From Gemmatales bacterium (lineage in GTDB: Bacteria; Planctomycetota; Planctomycetia; Gemmatales; Gemmataceae), in the NCBI GenBank assembly GCA_026004675.1, contig BPJP01000001.1:868001-932000 (forward strand): a stretch of DNA of 64,000 bases. The letters run 5' to 3'. The notes under the pieces were generated by a model, which had not been told where the DNA came from, did not search any database, and saw only the letters and a list, made by a program, of their open reading frames with translations. The position numbers and the translations under genes were made by a program. Positions 44,266 through 53,356 of this stretch are shown one piece after another; the first letter of the stretch is position 1, and each line of letters opens with the position of its first letter.

Positions 44266-47184
44266 ATGCGCTTTCTTTTGACGCTGCCGTTTTTCCTTCT
44301 TGTCGGTCTGTCGCCCCTTGCCGGACAACAGACGAAGCTGAACGCCAATTGGGTCAAAGCGCTTCAATGGCGGAACATCGGACCGGCGACCATGGGAGGT
44401 CGCATCGTCGATGTCGAGGTCGTCGCTTCCGATCCTTATACCTTTTATGTCGCGACTGCTTCCGGCGGCTTGTTCAAGACGACCAACAATGGCACGAACT
44501 TCGTCCCCGTTTTCGACAAAGAGAGCAGCGTCTCCATCGGGGATGTCTGCGTTTCCAGTTCGCATCCTGATATCGTCTGGGTCGGAACCGGCGAACATAA
44601 CGCCCGCAACTCGGTTTCGTGGGGTGACGGCGTCTACAAATCGACGGACGGCGGCAAGACCTGGTCGCACATGGGTTTGAAAAAGTCGTTTCAAATCGGC
44701 CGTATCGCCATTCATCCCCGCAATCCCGACATCGTTTACGTAGGCGCCCTCGGCCGGCTGTGGGGTCCCAATCCAGAACGAGGCCTTTACAAAACCACCG
44801 ACGGAGGAAAAACCTGGAGCAAGATACTGCATGTCGATGACAAGACCGGCTGCATCGACATCGCCATGAACCCGACCCATCCGGACACCTTGATCGTCGC
44901 GATGTATGAAAGGCAACGGGACGAATTCAGTGGCGGCGATCCGGCCAAACGCTGGGGACCGGGAAGCGGGCTGTTCAAGACCACCGACGGAGGCAAAACC
45001 TGGCATCGGCTCAAGCGCGGCCTGCCCACTCGTCCCATGGGGCGCATCGGCGTCGCCTATTTCGCCAAAAATCCCGAAATCGTCTACGCCATTATCGAAA
45101 CCGACAAGATCGGTTCTGGCCCGCCCATTGCCTATGTTGGAGTTCGCACGGCATCTGACGATGCCGTCATCAACAGCGTCGTTCCGAAAAGTCCGGCGGC
45201 CCAGGCCGGCTTGATGCCGGGCGATCGCTTCCTTGCCATCGGTTCGCATTCGATCGAAAATTACAAATCCTTTGTTTCCGCCGTGCAGCAGCATCGGCCG
45301 GGACAGAAGGTCCCTGTCAAAGTCAAACGAGGCGATCGAGAGATCACTCTCACTTTGACCTTGGGCAGCAGACCACAGGCCTATCGTGCCGCGCTCGGCG
45401 GGCAACAAGCCAATGTCCAACACCTGCAACACGGCCTCGGCTACGAAACTGGCGGCGTTTTTCGTTCAGAAGACGGCGGTGAATCGTGGCGCCGAGTCAA
45501 CAGTCTCAATCCAAGACCCTTTTATTACAGCCAAATCCGCGTCGATCCAAACGATGATCGCTATGTCTATGTGCTTGGCATCCAGTTCCATGTCTCGCGG
45601 GACGGCGGCAAGACGTTTGCCACATCGGCCAACACCGTTCACCCCGACCATCACGCCTTGTGGATCGATCCGCGCGACGGCCGACATTTGATCCTTGGTT
45701 GTGACGGCGGTTTGTATATCAGTTACGATCGGGGCCAGACTTGGGATTTCCACAACATCATGGCGATTGGCCAATTCTATGATGTCGGCGTGGATACGCG
45801 CAAGCCCTATCGCGTGTACGGCGGACTTCAGGACAACGGCTCGTGGGGCGGCCCGTCGCGTACGCGGACCGCGGCCGGTCCTCTCAATAGCGACTGGGTT
45901 CGCGTCGGCGGCAGCGACGGTTTCGTTTGCCGCGTCGATCCCAACAATCCCGACCTCGTTTACTACGAAGCCCAATATGGCCGGCTGGCACGCGTCAATA
46001 TCCGCACCGGCGAGCGCAATTCCATCACACCGCCTCGGGGAAAACGCTATCGTTTCAACTGGAAAACTCCTTTCCTGCTTTCGCACAAGAATTCCAAAAT
46101 CTACTATGCCGCCGGCAATGTCGTCTTTCGGTCCCTCGATCGAGGCAACGATCTGCAACCAATCTCGCCGGAAATCACACGCACGGACCGCGGCAGTGCT
46201 ACCGCTTTGGCCGAGTCGCCCCGCGATCCGAACGTCCTTTACGTCGGGACGGACGACGGCTACCTCTGGGTGACTCGCGACGGCGGCGATCATTGGCAAA
46301 ACATCACGAAAAATGTCAATCTGCCGGGGCATTTTCACGTCAGCTCCATCGAGCCTTCGCGCTTCGCCAATGGTCGCGCCTATGTCGCCTTCGATGCACA
46401 CCGTTCCGACAACGACCGCCCGTTCGTCTATGTAACCGAAGATTACGGCAAAACATGGAAGCCGCTCCATGACGGTCTGCCCGATGGCTCTTCGCTGACC
46501 GTCCGGGAAGATCGCGACAATCCCAACCTCTTATATCTTGGAACTGAGTTTGGCATCTGGGCGTCGCTCGATCGAGGGGCCTCTTGGACGCGCATCAACA
46601 ATAATCTGCCAACCGTGGCGATTCACGAAATCGCCGTTCATCCGAATGAAAACGAGATCGTCGTCGCCACGCATGGACGCAGTATCTGGATTTTGGATGT
46701 GACCCCTTTGCGCGGCGCCACCAGGCAAGCTCTGTCGGCACCAGCTTATCTGTTCAAGCCGGCTGATGCCGTCCAATACGCGGGACAACTCTCCACATCG
46801 CAATGGGGCAATCGGCGTTTTGTCGGTTCGAATCCGCCCTACGGGGCCAGGCTGTTTTACCACCTGGCAGCCGACGCCAAGAATGTCACTCTCGAAATCC
46901 GTGATGTCCAGGGTAGAACCGTACAGCGGTTGCGAGCGGCCAACAAAGCCGGTCTTCACGAAACAGTATGGAACTTGCGCCGAGGTCCCGCTCGACGAGG
47001 CCAGCGACCGGCACCCGTCCAGCCAGGCAGTTACCTCGTCCGATTGGTCGTCGACGGCCATGAATGGACGCAGCCTTTGCGGGTCGAAGCGGATCCGGAG
47101 ATTCCCAAAGGTCGTTTGCTCGAAGAACTGCTCGAATTCGAGGAAAACGAAGCGGAAAACGACGACAAAGGAGGCGACGTGTGA
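44266..47184 (+). CDS. Secreted BNR/VPS10-like beta-propeller protein with inserted PDZ domain
   Basis: The 972-residue protein has a signal peptide (MRFLLTLPFFLLVGLSPLAG) and many sialidase-type Asp-box blades (STDGGKTWSHMG, TTDGGKTWSKIL, TTDGGKTWHRLK, SRDGGKTFATS, TRDGGDHWQNI, SLDRGASWTRI), giving a large seven- or multi-bladed propeller. A PDZ domain is inserted at about 285-370 (VVPKSPAAQAGLMPGDRFLA, HRPGQKVPVKVKRGDREITL). The C-terminal 120 residues contain a beta-sandwich (VTLEIRDVQGRTVQRLR) and an acidic tail. Proteins of this class are common in planctomycetes and Acidobacteria. No glycosidase active site is evident, so binding or protein turnover outside the cell is inferred. GAGGTGAGTC precedes the ATG. 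The epimerase gene follows after 42 bases. Confidence 0.85.
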   Translation: MRFLLTLPFFLLVGLSPLAGQQTKLNANWVKALQWRNIGPATMGGRIVDVEVVASDPYTFYVATASGGLFKTTNNGTNFVPVFDKESSVSIGDVCVSSSHPDIVWVGTGEHNARNSVSWGDGVYKSTDGGKTWSHMGLKKSFQIGRIAIHPRNPDIVYVGALGRLWGPNPERGLYKTTDGGKTWSKILHVDDKTGCIDIAMNPTHPDTLIVAMYERQRDEFSGGDPAKRWGPGSGLFKTTDGGKTWHRLKRGLPTRPMGRIGVAYFAKNPEIVYAIIETDKIGSGPPIAYVGVRTASDDAVINSVVPKSPAAQAGLMPGDRFLAIGSHSIENYKSFVSAVQQHRPGQKVPVKVKRGDREITLTLTLGSRPQAYRAALGGQQANVQHLQHGLGYETGGVFRSEDGGESWRRVNSLNPRPFYYSQIRVDPNDDRYVYVLGIQFHVSRDGGKTFATSANTVHPDHHALWIDPRDGRHLILGCDGGLYISYDRGQTWDFHNIMAIGQFYDVGVDTRKPYRVYGGLQDNGSWGGPSRTRTAAGPLNSDWVRVGGSDGFVCRVDPNNPDLVYYEAQYGRLARVNIRTGERNSITPPRGKRYRFNWKTPFLLSHKNSKIYYAAGNVVFRSLDRGNDLQPISPEITRTDRGSATALAESPRDPNVLYVGTDDGYLWVTRDGGDHWQNITKNVNLPGHFHVSSIEPSRFANGRAYVAFDAHRSDNDRPFVYVTEDYGKTWKPLHDGLPDGSSLTVREDRDNPNLLYLGTEFGIWASLDRGASWTRINNNLPTVAIHEIAVHPNENEIVVATHGRSIWILDVTPLRGATRQALSAPAYLFKPADAVQYAGQLSTSQWGNRRFVGSNPPYGARLFYHLAADAKNVTLEIRDVQGRTVQRLRAANKAGLHETVWNLRRGPARRGQRPAPVQPGSYLVRLVVDGHEWTQPLRVEADPEIPKGRLLEELLEFEENEAENDDKGGDV

Positions 47185-47226
47185 TCGGCGACTTCTTGCA
47201 AAGGAACTCGGATTCAACACGATGCC

Positions 47227-47886
47227 ATGCACTACCTTAGTCGAGATGAAGCCAGGGAAATCGATCGTCGGGCAATCGAGGAATTCCACGTTCCCGGTAT
47301 TGTGCTGATGGAAAACGCGGGGCGGAACGCCGCCGAGATTCTCCGCCATCTTGGCGTCGCAGGACCGGTCCATCTGTGCTGCGGCAAAGGCAATAACGGC
47401 GGCGATGGCTTTGTCATCGCACGGCATCTGCACAACCATGACATCGACGCCGTCATCCACATCTTTTTCGATCCGACGACGCTGAAAGGAGACGCCTCGA
47501 CCAATTTTCAAATCGTCCGGGCGGCCCACTTGCCGATTCGCAAATGGCACCCTCAATTCGATGGCGATGCCTTTCTCCACGAACTGAGCGGTGCGGATTG
47601 GATCGTCGACGCACTTTTCGGCACCGGTTTTCGCGGCCGCCTCGCTTCCCCCTATGACCGGGTTGTCGATCTGATCAACCAGAGTGGCCAACGCATCCTT
47701 GCCGTCGATGTTCCCTCAGGCGTCGATTGCGATACCGGTCAACCCGAGGGCAATGCCGTTCACGCCCAACATACAGTGACCTTTGTCGCGGCCAAGAAAG
47801 GATTCGCCGATCCTGCATCAAAACAGTGGACCGGACAAGTGCACGTGGTCGACATCGGTGCCCCCAAAGAAGCGTATCAGGTTTAA
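47227..47886 (+). CDS. nnrE: NAD(P)H-hydrate epimerase
   Basis: The 219-residue product is a single YjeF N-terminal domain. ENAGRNAAEIL, CGKGNNGGDGFVIARHL, WIVDALFGTGFRGRL and AVDVPSGVDCDTG are the conserved motifs; Asn/Asp in NNGGDG and the DVPSG loop bind the damaged nucleotide. The enzyme interconverts R and S forms of hydrated NAD(P)H so that a dehydratase can repair it. The fused C-terminal dehydratase domain of E. coli YjeF is absent and no separate copy is in the window. It is probably co-transcribed with the upstream propeller gene. The last four bases overlap the convergent dehydrogenase gene. Confidence 0.92.
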   Translation: MHYLSRDEAREIDRRAIEEFHVPGIVLMENAGRNAAEILRHLGVAGPVHLCCGKGNNGGDGFVIARHLHNHDIDAVIHIFFDPTTLKGDASTNFQIVRAAHLPIRKWHPQFDGDAFLHELSGADWIVDALFGTGFRGRLASPYDRVVDLINQSGQRILAVDVPSGVDCDTGQPEGNAVHAQHTVTFVAAKKGFADPASKQWTGQVHVVDIGAPKEAYQV

Positions 47887-48875
47887 GACGCTGGCGGCGC
47901 GGTCGTCTCATTCAGGGCATCGAGGATGGCATCGACGAACTGGCGGGTCGTCGCCGTCCCGCCTAAATCAGCGGGAACGATTTGTCGCTTCGCAAGCGCT
48001 GTGCCGATGGCGCGGTGGATGGCTTCGGCGGCCTGGGGCTGGCCAATACTGCGGACGAGTTCGATCGTGGGAAGCAACAGCGGCAAGAGATTCGCCTGAT
48101 CCGCTCGACCTCCAGCAGCGACCCCGTCGTGAATCGCCTCGAAAACGATCAGGCCCTCGCCATAATTGATGCCGGCTGTGGCGCTGACGCCACCGACAAG
48201 CCCGGCGGCGAGATCGCTGATCAAGTCGCCATAGAGATTGCCAGTGACTAAAACGTCGAAATGCTGGGGTCGGGAAACCAATTGCATGCAACAATTGTCC
48301 GCGATGATCTCTCTTGGTTCGATGTGGGGGAAATCGCGAGCGGTAGCGCGGAAGGAATCGAGGAACAAGCCGTCCGCCAATTTGAGAATGTTCGCCTTGT
48401 GCACGCAGTGAATTCGTTTCCTCCCTAGCCGATCCGCGTATTCGAAGGCGAAGCGAAATAAACGCCGGCTGGCCGCTTCCGTGACCACCTTGATGCTTTG
48501 CACGACGCCGGGAACGATCTCGTGTTCGATGGCTGCCGACAAGTCTTCGGTCAATTCACGGATTACGATCAAATCCACATTCCGGAACCGTGCCGGTAAA
48601 CCAGGAATGTTTCGCAATGGTCGGACCGTGGCGAAAAGGCCGAGTTCACGGCGGATACGGACATTCACGTTGCCTTGACCAACGGGAGTTTTCAGTCTCG
48701 TCTTCAGTGCCACGCCAGTTTCGCGAACCGAAGCGAGCACATCCTCCGACCAGGTACCGTCGGCGACAGCGAATTCGCGCCACGCAAGGTCCACTCCCGC
48801 CGCAGAGAGAATCCGCTTGACGCCATGGACCAACTCATGATCGTCGCCGCCGCCATGGATCAGGGTAACGTTCAT
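47883..48875 (-). CDS. Isocitrate/isopropylmalate-family dehydrogenase
   Basis: A 330-residue beta-decarboxylating dehydrogenase. PVGQGNVNVRIRRELGLFAT followed by VRP carries the substrate-binding arginines, VIRELTEDLSAAIEHE corresponds to IREnTEGEYSGIEH of NAD-isocitrate dehydrogenases, and VHKANILKLADGLF with DNCCMQLVSRPQHFDVLVTG supplies the catalytic Lys/Asp region. The nucleotide loop after GGVSATAGINYGEG resembles the NAD-specific type. Specificity between isocitrate, homoisocitrate and isopropylmalate cannot be fixed. The N-terminus is unusual: LIHGGGDDHELV replaces the typical IPGDGIGPE. CGAAGGG precedes the ATG. It stands alone, divergent from the ABC permease. Confidence 0.85.
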   Translation of the reverse strand: MNVTLIHGGGDDHELVHGVKRILSAAGVDLAWREFAVADGTWSEDVLASVRETGVALKTRLKTPVGQGNVNVRIRRELGLFATVRPLRNIPGLPARFRNVDLIVIRELTEDLSAAIEHEIVPGVVQSIKVVTEAASRRLFRFAFEYADRLGRKRIHCVHKANILKLADGLFLDSFRATARDFPHIEPREIIADNCCMQLVSRPQHFDVLVTGNLYGDLISDLAAGLVGGVSATAGINYGEGLIVFEAIHDGVAAGGRADQANLLPLLLPTIELVRSIGQPQAAEAIHRAIGTALAKRQIVPADLGGTATTRQFVDAILDALNETTAPPAS

Positions 48876-49004
48876 CCCTTCGTCCGTTCTGTCGGAAAAG
48901 CCAACAAGGGTCTTGATAGCGATTCTCCCCTTTTTGTGGAACCATTCGGCCGAAATTCTCGTACATCATCTTGAAAATGTATCGGAGTCGGTTGGCGTAG
49001 GAGC

Positions 49005-50783
49005 ATGGCGTTGTTGGGTCCGATTTTCAACCGCGAATGGTTGACGGTGCCGCGCCGCACTGGTCATTATGTGGTCCGATCCAGTTATCTGGCTTTTCTG
49101 TGGATTCTGGGACTGACAGCATGGCAGTCAACCGTAGGCTGGGAGCGACCAGCGACGATCGGCGATCATGCCCGCTTCAGCCTGTTTCTGTTTCATGGTT
49201 TGACGGTATTGCAGCTTATCTTGATCCCGTTTTTTTCCGCATTGGCGGCGGCCAGCGCCGTCAGTCGCGAAAAAGACCGGCGGACGTTCGTCTTATTGCT
49301 CTTGACGGACTTGCGTTCGCACGAAATCGTTCTGGGCAAGTTATTCGGCAGCTTATTGCCAGTTGTCTTGTTGCTGTTTGGCACGCTGCCGATCATGTCG
49401 TTGTTGTTGTTGCTGGGCGGGATCGCGTTTCACCAGGTTTTGTTTGCCGGCCTGGTGGTGTTAGCGGCAGCTCTGGCGGCCGGCTCGCTGGGCAACTTCA
49501 TGGCCCTTTGGCGCGAAAAAACCTTCCAAGTCCTCGCCCTGACTTTACTGGCGATCATCGTCTACCTTGGCGCGATCCGCCTGCTGTTCCTGGTCGTGCC
49601 AACGCCATACCAACGCTGGCTCGATTGGTTCGATCCTTTCGAGACGTTGAGCAACGTGCTGGATGCGTCCACCGGTGCGACGGGCGTTCTGGGTTTTCTG
49701 GCCATCATGTTGGGCCTTATGACCGCTCTCAATGGCTGGGCGATCCACCGCTTGCGCGTCTGGAATCCCAGTGGCGAGCCTATCGTGCAGCGTGAGCAGC
49801 CCGAAGCAACGGAAGAAGTCGATCGGCTCAAAGCGCATGCGGCGCCCGGTCGGGTAAGAGAAGTCTGGTCCAATCCTATCCTCTGGCGGGAAATCCGGAC
49901 GCGTGCCTATGGCCGGCGTCCCATCCTCGTGAAGACGGCCTACTTTGCTGCCGTCGCCCTGATCTGCCTCTACGTCCTGGCACCGGCCCAACCCGAATCG
50001 GGGACACCCTTTCTCGCGGCTTACGGACTGGTTCCCGTCGCAATTATCAGCTTTTTGCTGATAGGAGCACAGGCGGTCACGTCCATCACCAGCGAACGCG
50101 ACAGCGGCGCACTGAACTTGCTTTTGGTAACGGATTTGACTCCACAAGAATTCATATTTGGTAAGCTTGGCGGCATCGCCTGGAACAGCAAAGAATACCT
50201 GATCCCGCCGCTGGTTCTGACCATCGTCTATGCAGCCATGGGTCTACTGGCGACGCCGCCGGCAAACCATCCGGAGCTGGCCCCAGGAAAAAACTGGGAA
50301 GCAGCCACTTGCATCATCACCGGCACGCTTCTCCTTGCCGCTTTCGTCGCTGTGCTTGGCGTTCATGTCGCTTTGCGCAATGAAAACAGCCGCACCGCCA
50401 TCATCCATACTCTCGCTACGGTCTTTTTCCTCTCCGTCGGAACACTCGTCTGCGTTTACTTGATCCTCATCAATGGCCGGTTCGAAGCACAATGGACCAG
50501 CTTTATTCTCTTCGCGTTCGCCGGCGTGGGCGGCATGTGGTGGGTGTTAAACGGCAACCGTCCGACCAATGCTCTCGTCCTCGCCAGTTGGTTGTGTCCC
50601 ACGAGTATCCTGTACACGGTCATCAACATTCTGGTCGCCAAGCCGGGAACGCGGGAGTCGACCGATCCGCTCATTCCGTTTTTGTTCGTGAGTGGCGCCT
50701 TCGGGTTCACGATCGCGGCGATGCTGGTTCCACTGTTGAGTGAATTCGATGTCGCCCTTGGCCGGACCCGTGCCGCCGAATGA
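49005..50783 (+). CDS. ABC-2-type transporter permease, duplicated
   Basis: A 592-residue membrane protein made of two similar halves, each about six helices. The first half carries SREKDRRTFVLLLLTDLRSHEIVLGKLFGS, quoted here in part as DRRTFVLLLLTDLRSHEI, and the second SERDSGALNLLLVTDLTPQ followed by EFIFGKLGG, the repeated 'R-x-x-G-x-L-x-L-L-L-x-T' motif of ABC-2 permeases. A single chain could therefore form the complete membrane channel of an exporter. No ATPase gene is adjacent, so it must work with a subunit encoded elsewhere or be a remnant partner. GTAGGAGC precedes the ATG. The substrate is unknown. Confidence 0.8.
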   Translation: MALLGPIFNREWLTVPRRTGHYVVRSSYLAFLWILGLTAWQSTVGWERPATIGDHARFSLFLFHGLTVLQLILIPFFSALAAASAVSREKDRRTFVLLLLTDLRSHEIVLGKLFGSLLPVVLLLFGTLPIMSLLLLLGGIAFHQVLFAGLVVLAAALAAGSLGNFMALWREKTFQVLALTLLAIIVYLGAIRLLFLVVPTPYQRWLDWFDPFETLSNVLDASTGATGVLGFLAIMLGLMTALNGWAIHRLRVWNPSGEPIVQREQPEATEEVDRLKAHAAPGRVREVWSNPILWREIRTRAYGRRPILVKTAYFAAVALICLYVLAPAQPESGTPFLAAYGLVPVAIISFLLIGAQAVTSITSERDSGALNLLLVTDLTPQEFIFGKLGGIAWNSKEYLIPPLVLTIVYAAMGLLATPPANHPELAPGKNWEAATCIITGTLLLAAFVAVLGVHVALRNENSRTAIIHTLATVFFLSVGTLVCVYLILINGRFEAQWTSFILFAFAGVGGMWWVLNGNRPTNALVLASWLCPTSILYTVINILVAKPGTRESTDPLIPFLFVSGAFGFTIAAMLVPLLSEFDVALGRTRAAE

Positions 50784-50866
50784 CGGACCGGCTCGACTGC
50801 CTCGCTCCGCCCCGATGCCCTCCCCGGTAGAATAAACGCATCTTTCGGCTCAAGAGGTATCGAGAC

Positions 50867-52630
50867 ATGACGGACTCGTTTGCACGCAGTACGCGCAGTT
50901 CCGCCGACGCTCGGGGTTGGGGACTGACGCGTCGAGCCTGGTTCAAAGCATCCGGATTCGACCAGATCGATCTCGCCAAACCGGTGATCGGCATTGCCCA
51001 GACCTGGAGCGAACTGAATCATTGCCACATCCACTTCCGCGAGTTGGCGGAGGCCGTCAAACGGGGCGTCTGGCAGGCGGGCGGCTGGCCGCTCGAATTT
51101 CCCACGATTTCTCTCGGTGAATTCAATGTCAACCCGACGACGATGCTCTATCGCAACTTGATGGCGCTGGACACCGAGGAGATGATCCGCGCCCAACCGC
51201 TGGACGGCGTCGTCCTCCTGGCCAGTTGCGACAAAAACATCCCAGCCCAACTCATGGGGGCTTTTTCCGCCGACCGCCCCGCCATTCTGTTGACCGGTGG
51301 TCCGATGCTGACCAGCCAATGGAACGGCCAACTGCTCGGCGCTTGCACCGATTGCCGACGTTTGACCGAAGAGTATCGCGCCGGCAGAATCACGCGGCAA
51401 CAATACGCCGAGATCGAGGATGCCTTGGGTCGCACCACGGGGCATTGCATGGTGATGGGAACCGCTTCGACCATGGCCTCTTTGGCGGAAGCCTTGGGCA
51501 TGGCCCTTCCAGGGACGGCAGCGATCCCGGCTCCCGATTCGCGCCGCCTGCGTCTCGCGGAAGCTGTTGGCCGGCAAATCGTCGAACTGGTCCGTCGGCA
51601 AATCACCCCGTCGCAAATCGTCACCCTTCAGTCCTTTGAAAACGCCATACGTCTGCTCATGGCGATCGGCGGCTCAACCAATGCCGTCGTCCATTTGCCG
51701 GCGCTAGCAGGTCGGCTGGGGCTCTCGTTGCCTCTCTCGCTGTTCGACTCCCTCAGCCGATCCACTCCGCTAATTGCCAACGTGCGCCCATCTGGTGAGT
51801 TTCACATGCAGGACTTGTTCGAAGCGGGGGGCATTCCTGCCGTGATGCGAGAATTGAAGCCTCTTTTGCATCTTGATTGCCTTACCGTTACGGGAAAAAC
51901 GCTGGGGGAAAACCTCGAGCGGCCAAACCATCCGAGCCTTTCCGCCGGCGTCTTTTTGCCGGAACACAGAAAGCCACTCGCCTTTGTTAGTGAAAACGAT
52001 GTCATACGGTCGCTCGACCAGCCTTTGGCAAAGGAAGGTGGCATCGCCGTTTTGACGGGAAACCTTTGCCCGCGAGGCGCGGTGATCAAACAGTCGGCGG
52101 CTTCGCCGCATCTGCTGAGGCATCGAGGCCGAGCACTTGTCTTCCAGAATCAGCAAGACTTGGAAAACCGAATCGATTCTCCGGACTTGGACGTGAAACC
52201 CGACGATATTCTTGTGTTGCAAAATGCCGGACCGGTTGGCGGCCCTGGCATGCCCGAATGGGGCTGGTTCGGCATTCCCAAGAAACTGCTCGACGCCGGC
52301 GTCAGAGACATGATACGCATTTCCGATGCCCGCATGAGTGGCACTTCGTCCGGCACGGTTGTGTTGCACGTCTGCCCCGAAGCTGCCATCGGCGGTCCAC
52401 TGGCACTGGTCCGAAACGGCGATATCATCGAACTCGACGTGGAGAAACGGTCACTGAACCTGCTCGTTGCCGATGACGAGCTGGCCCGCCGTCGCCAAGC
52501 CTGGCAGGCGCCGCCGCCTCACTTTACCCGAGGCTACGGCAAGTTGTACATCGACCATGTGTTGCAAGCAGACGAAGGCTGCGACTTCGATTTTTGCCGG
52601 AGCCGACCGCTTTCGGCGCCCTCCTGCTAA
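50867..52630 (+). CDS. IlvD/Edd-family sugar-acid dehydratase
   Basis: This 587-residue Fe-S dehydratase shows LLASCDKNIPAQLMG, GACTDCRRL and TTGHCMVMGTASTMASLAEA, containing the cysteines that hold the cluster, then GGSTNAVVHLPALAGRLGL and DARMSGTSSGTVVLHVCPEA. The C-terminal GYGKLYIDHVLQADEGCDFD is characteristic of the pentonate (L-arabonate/D-xylonate) and related dehydratases, not of dihydroxy-acid dehydratase IlvD. It would remove water from an aldonic acid to give a 2-keto-3-deoxy acid. The exact sugar is unknown and no sugar catabolism genes are adjacent. AGAGGTATCGAGAC precedes the ATG. Confidence 0.87.
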   Translation: MTDSFARSTRSSADARGWGLTRRAWFKASGFDQIDLAKPVIGIAQTWSELNHCHIHFRELAEAVKRGVWQAGGWPLEFPTISLGEFNVNPTTMLYRNLMALDTEEMIRAQPLDGVVLLASCDKNIPAQLMGAFSADRPAILLTGGPMLTSQWNGQLLGACTDCRRLTEEYRAGRITRQQYAEIEDALGRTTGHCMVMGTASTMASLAEALGMALPGTAAIPAPDSRRLRLAEAVGRQIVELVRRQITPSQIVTLQSFENAIRLLMAIGGSTNAVVHLPALAGRLGLSLPLSLFDSLSRSTPLIANVRPSGEFHMQDLFEAGGIPAVMRELKPLLHLDCLTVTGKTLGENLERPNHPSLSAGVFLPEHRKPLAFVSENDVIRSLDQPLAKEGGIAVLTGNLCPRGAVIKQSAASPHLLRHRGRALVFQNQQDLENRIDSPDLDVKPDDILVLQNAGPVGGPGMPEWGWFGIPKKLLDAGVRDMIRISDARMSGTSSGTVVLHVCPEAAIGGPLALVRNGDIIELDVEKRSLNLLVADDELARRRQAWQAPPPHFTRGYGKLYIDHVLQADEGCDFDFCRSRPLSAPSC

Positions 52631-52815
52631 GTTTCCGATCGGCCGCCTCGTTTGATGTGCGAGCGGAATGGACCGAATGTGTTTCGGGATGACCGAGAGC
52701 GGGTTGTGCCGGTCTTCGGATAACCTCTCGCTTTTTGCGAACATTTTTTTCTTTTTTCCGTGTTCACTTTTGCCACAATCGAATCGTAAGAAGGTGGCAG
52801 ACAGGTCGCAGGTGC

Positions 52816-53346
52816 ATGATGGAGCCATTCGAGGCGGACGAGACTCGGCTGGAGCAGTGTCTGGAATTGTTCGCGCGCTACCAGCAGCGACTGTACCTTT
52901 TTATCGCCGCCATGCTGCCTAGCCCTGCCGACGCGGAAGAAGTGCTCCAGGAAGTGAACATCGTGGTATGGAAGAAATTCGAACAGTTCGAACCGGGGAG
53001 CGATTTTCTGTCGTGGGTTTATCGCATCGCGACCTTGCAGGTTCGCGAATACAAGCGGCGTCGCGGGAGGGAAACGTTGAGCTTCAGCCCGGAAATGCTG
53101 GATCAGCTCATGGCCAGGGCGCTGCGAGACGAAACCGTCCTCGAAAGGCGGCGCGAAGCCCTGCAAAAATGCCTGGAAAAATTGTCGCCAGCGGACAAAC
53201 AACTTGTTGATCGCTGCTACGCTCCGGGAGCGAAGATTCCCGAAGTCGCCGAACAACTCAAGCGGACGGCGACGAGCGTTTACCGCTCCTTGAGGCGGAT
53301 CAGACAAATACTCACCGAATGCGTCAACGGGGAATTGGCCAAATAA
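52816..53346 (+). CDS. ECF RNA polymerase sigma factor (planctomycete type)
   Basis: About 176 residues with sigma region 2 (LFARYQQRLYLFIAAMLPSP, AEEVLQEVNIVVWKKFEQFE, FLSWVYRIATLQVREYKRRR) and region 4 (LEKLSPADKQLVDRCYAPGA, VAEQLKRTATSVYRSLRRIR). The ATG pair at 52816/52819 follows CAGG. The gene is followed after 10 bases by a FecR-like membrane protein that probably acts as its anti-sigma/sensor, then by a PSD1 and a DUF1501 gene. This order is a recurrent planctomycete arrangement. The sigma factor presumably controls this cassette; no operator could be read. Confidence 0.9.
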   Translation: MMEPFEADETRLEQCLELFARYQQRLYLFIAAMLPSPADAEEVLQEVNIVVWKKFEQFEPGSDFLSWVYRIATLQVREYKRRRGRETLSFSPEMLDQLMARALRDETVLERRREALQKCLEKLSPADKQLVDRCYAPGAKIPEVAEQLKRTATSVYRSLRRIRQILTECVNGELAK

Positions 53347-53356
53347 GCCGCAACCA

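Noticed and set aside
50867..52630. Dihydroxy-acid dehydratase IlvD for branched-chain amino acids
   Set aside because: The C-terminal GYGKLYIDHVLQADEGCDFD and cysteine context fit the sugar-acid dehydratase branch, and no ilv genes are adjacent.
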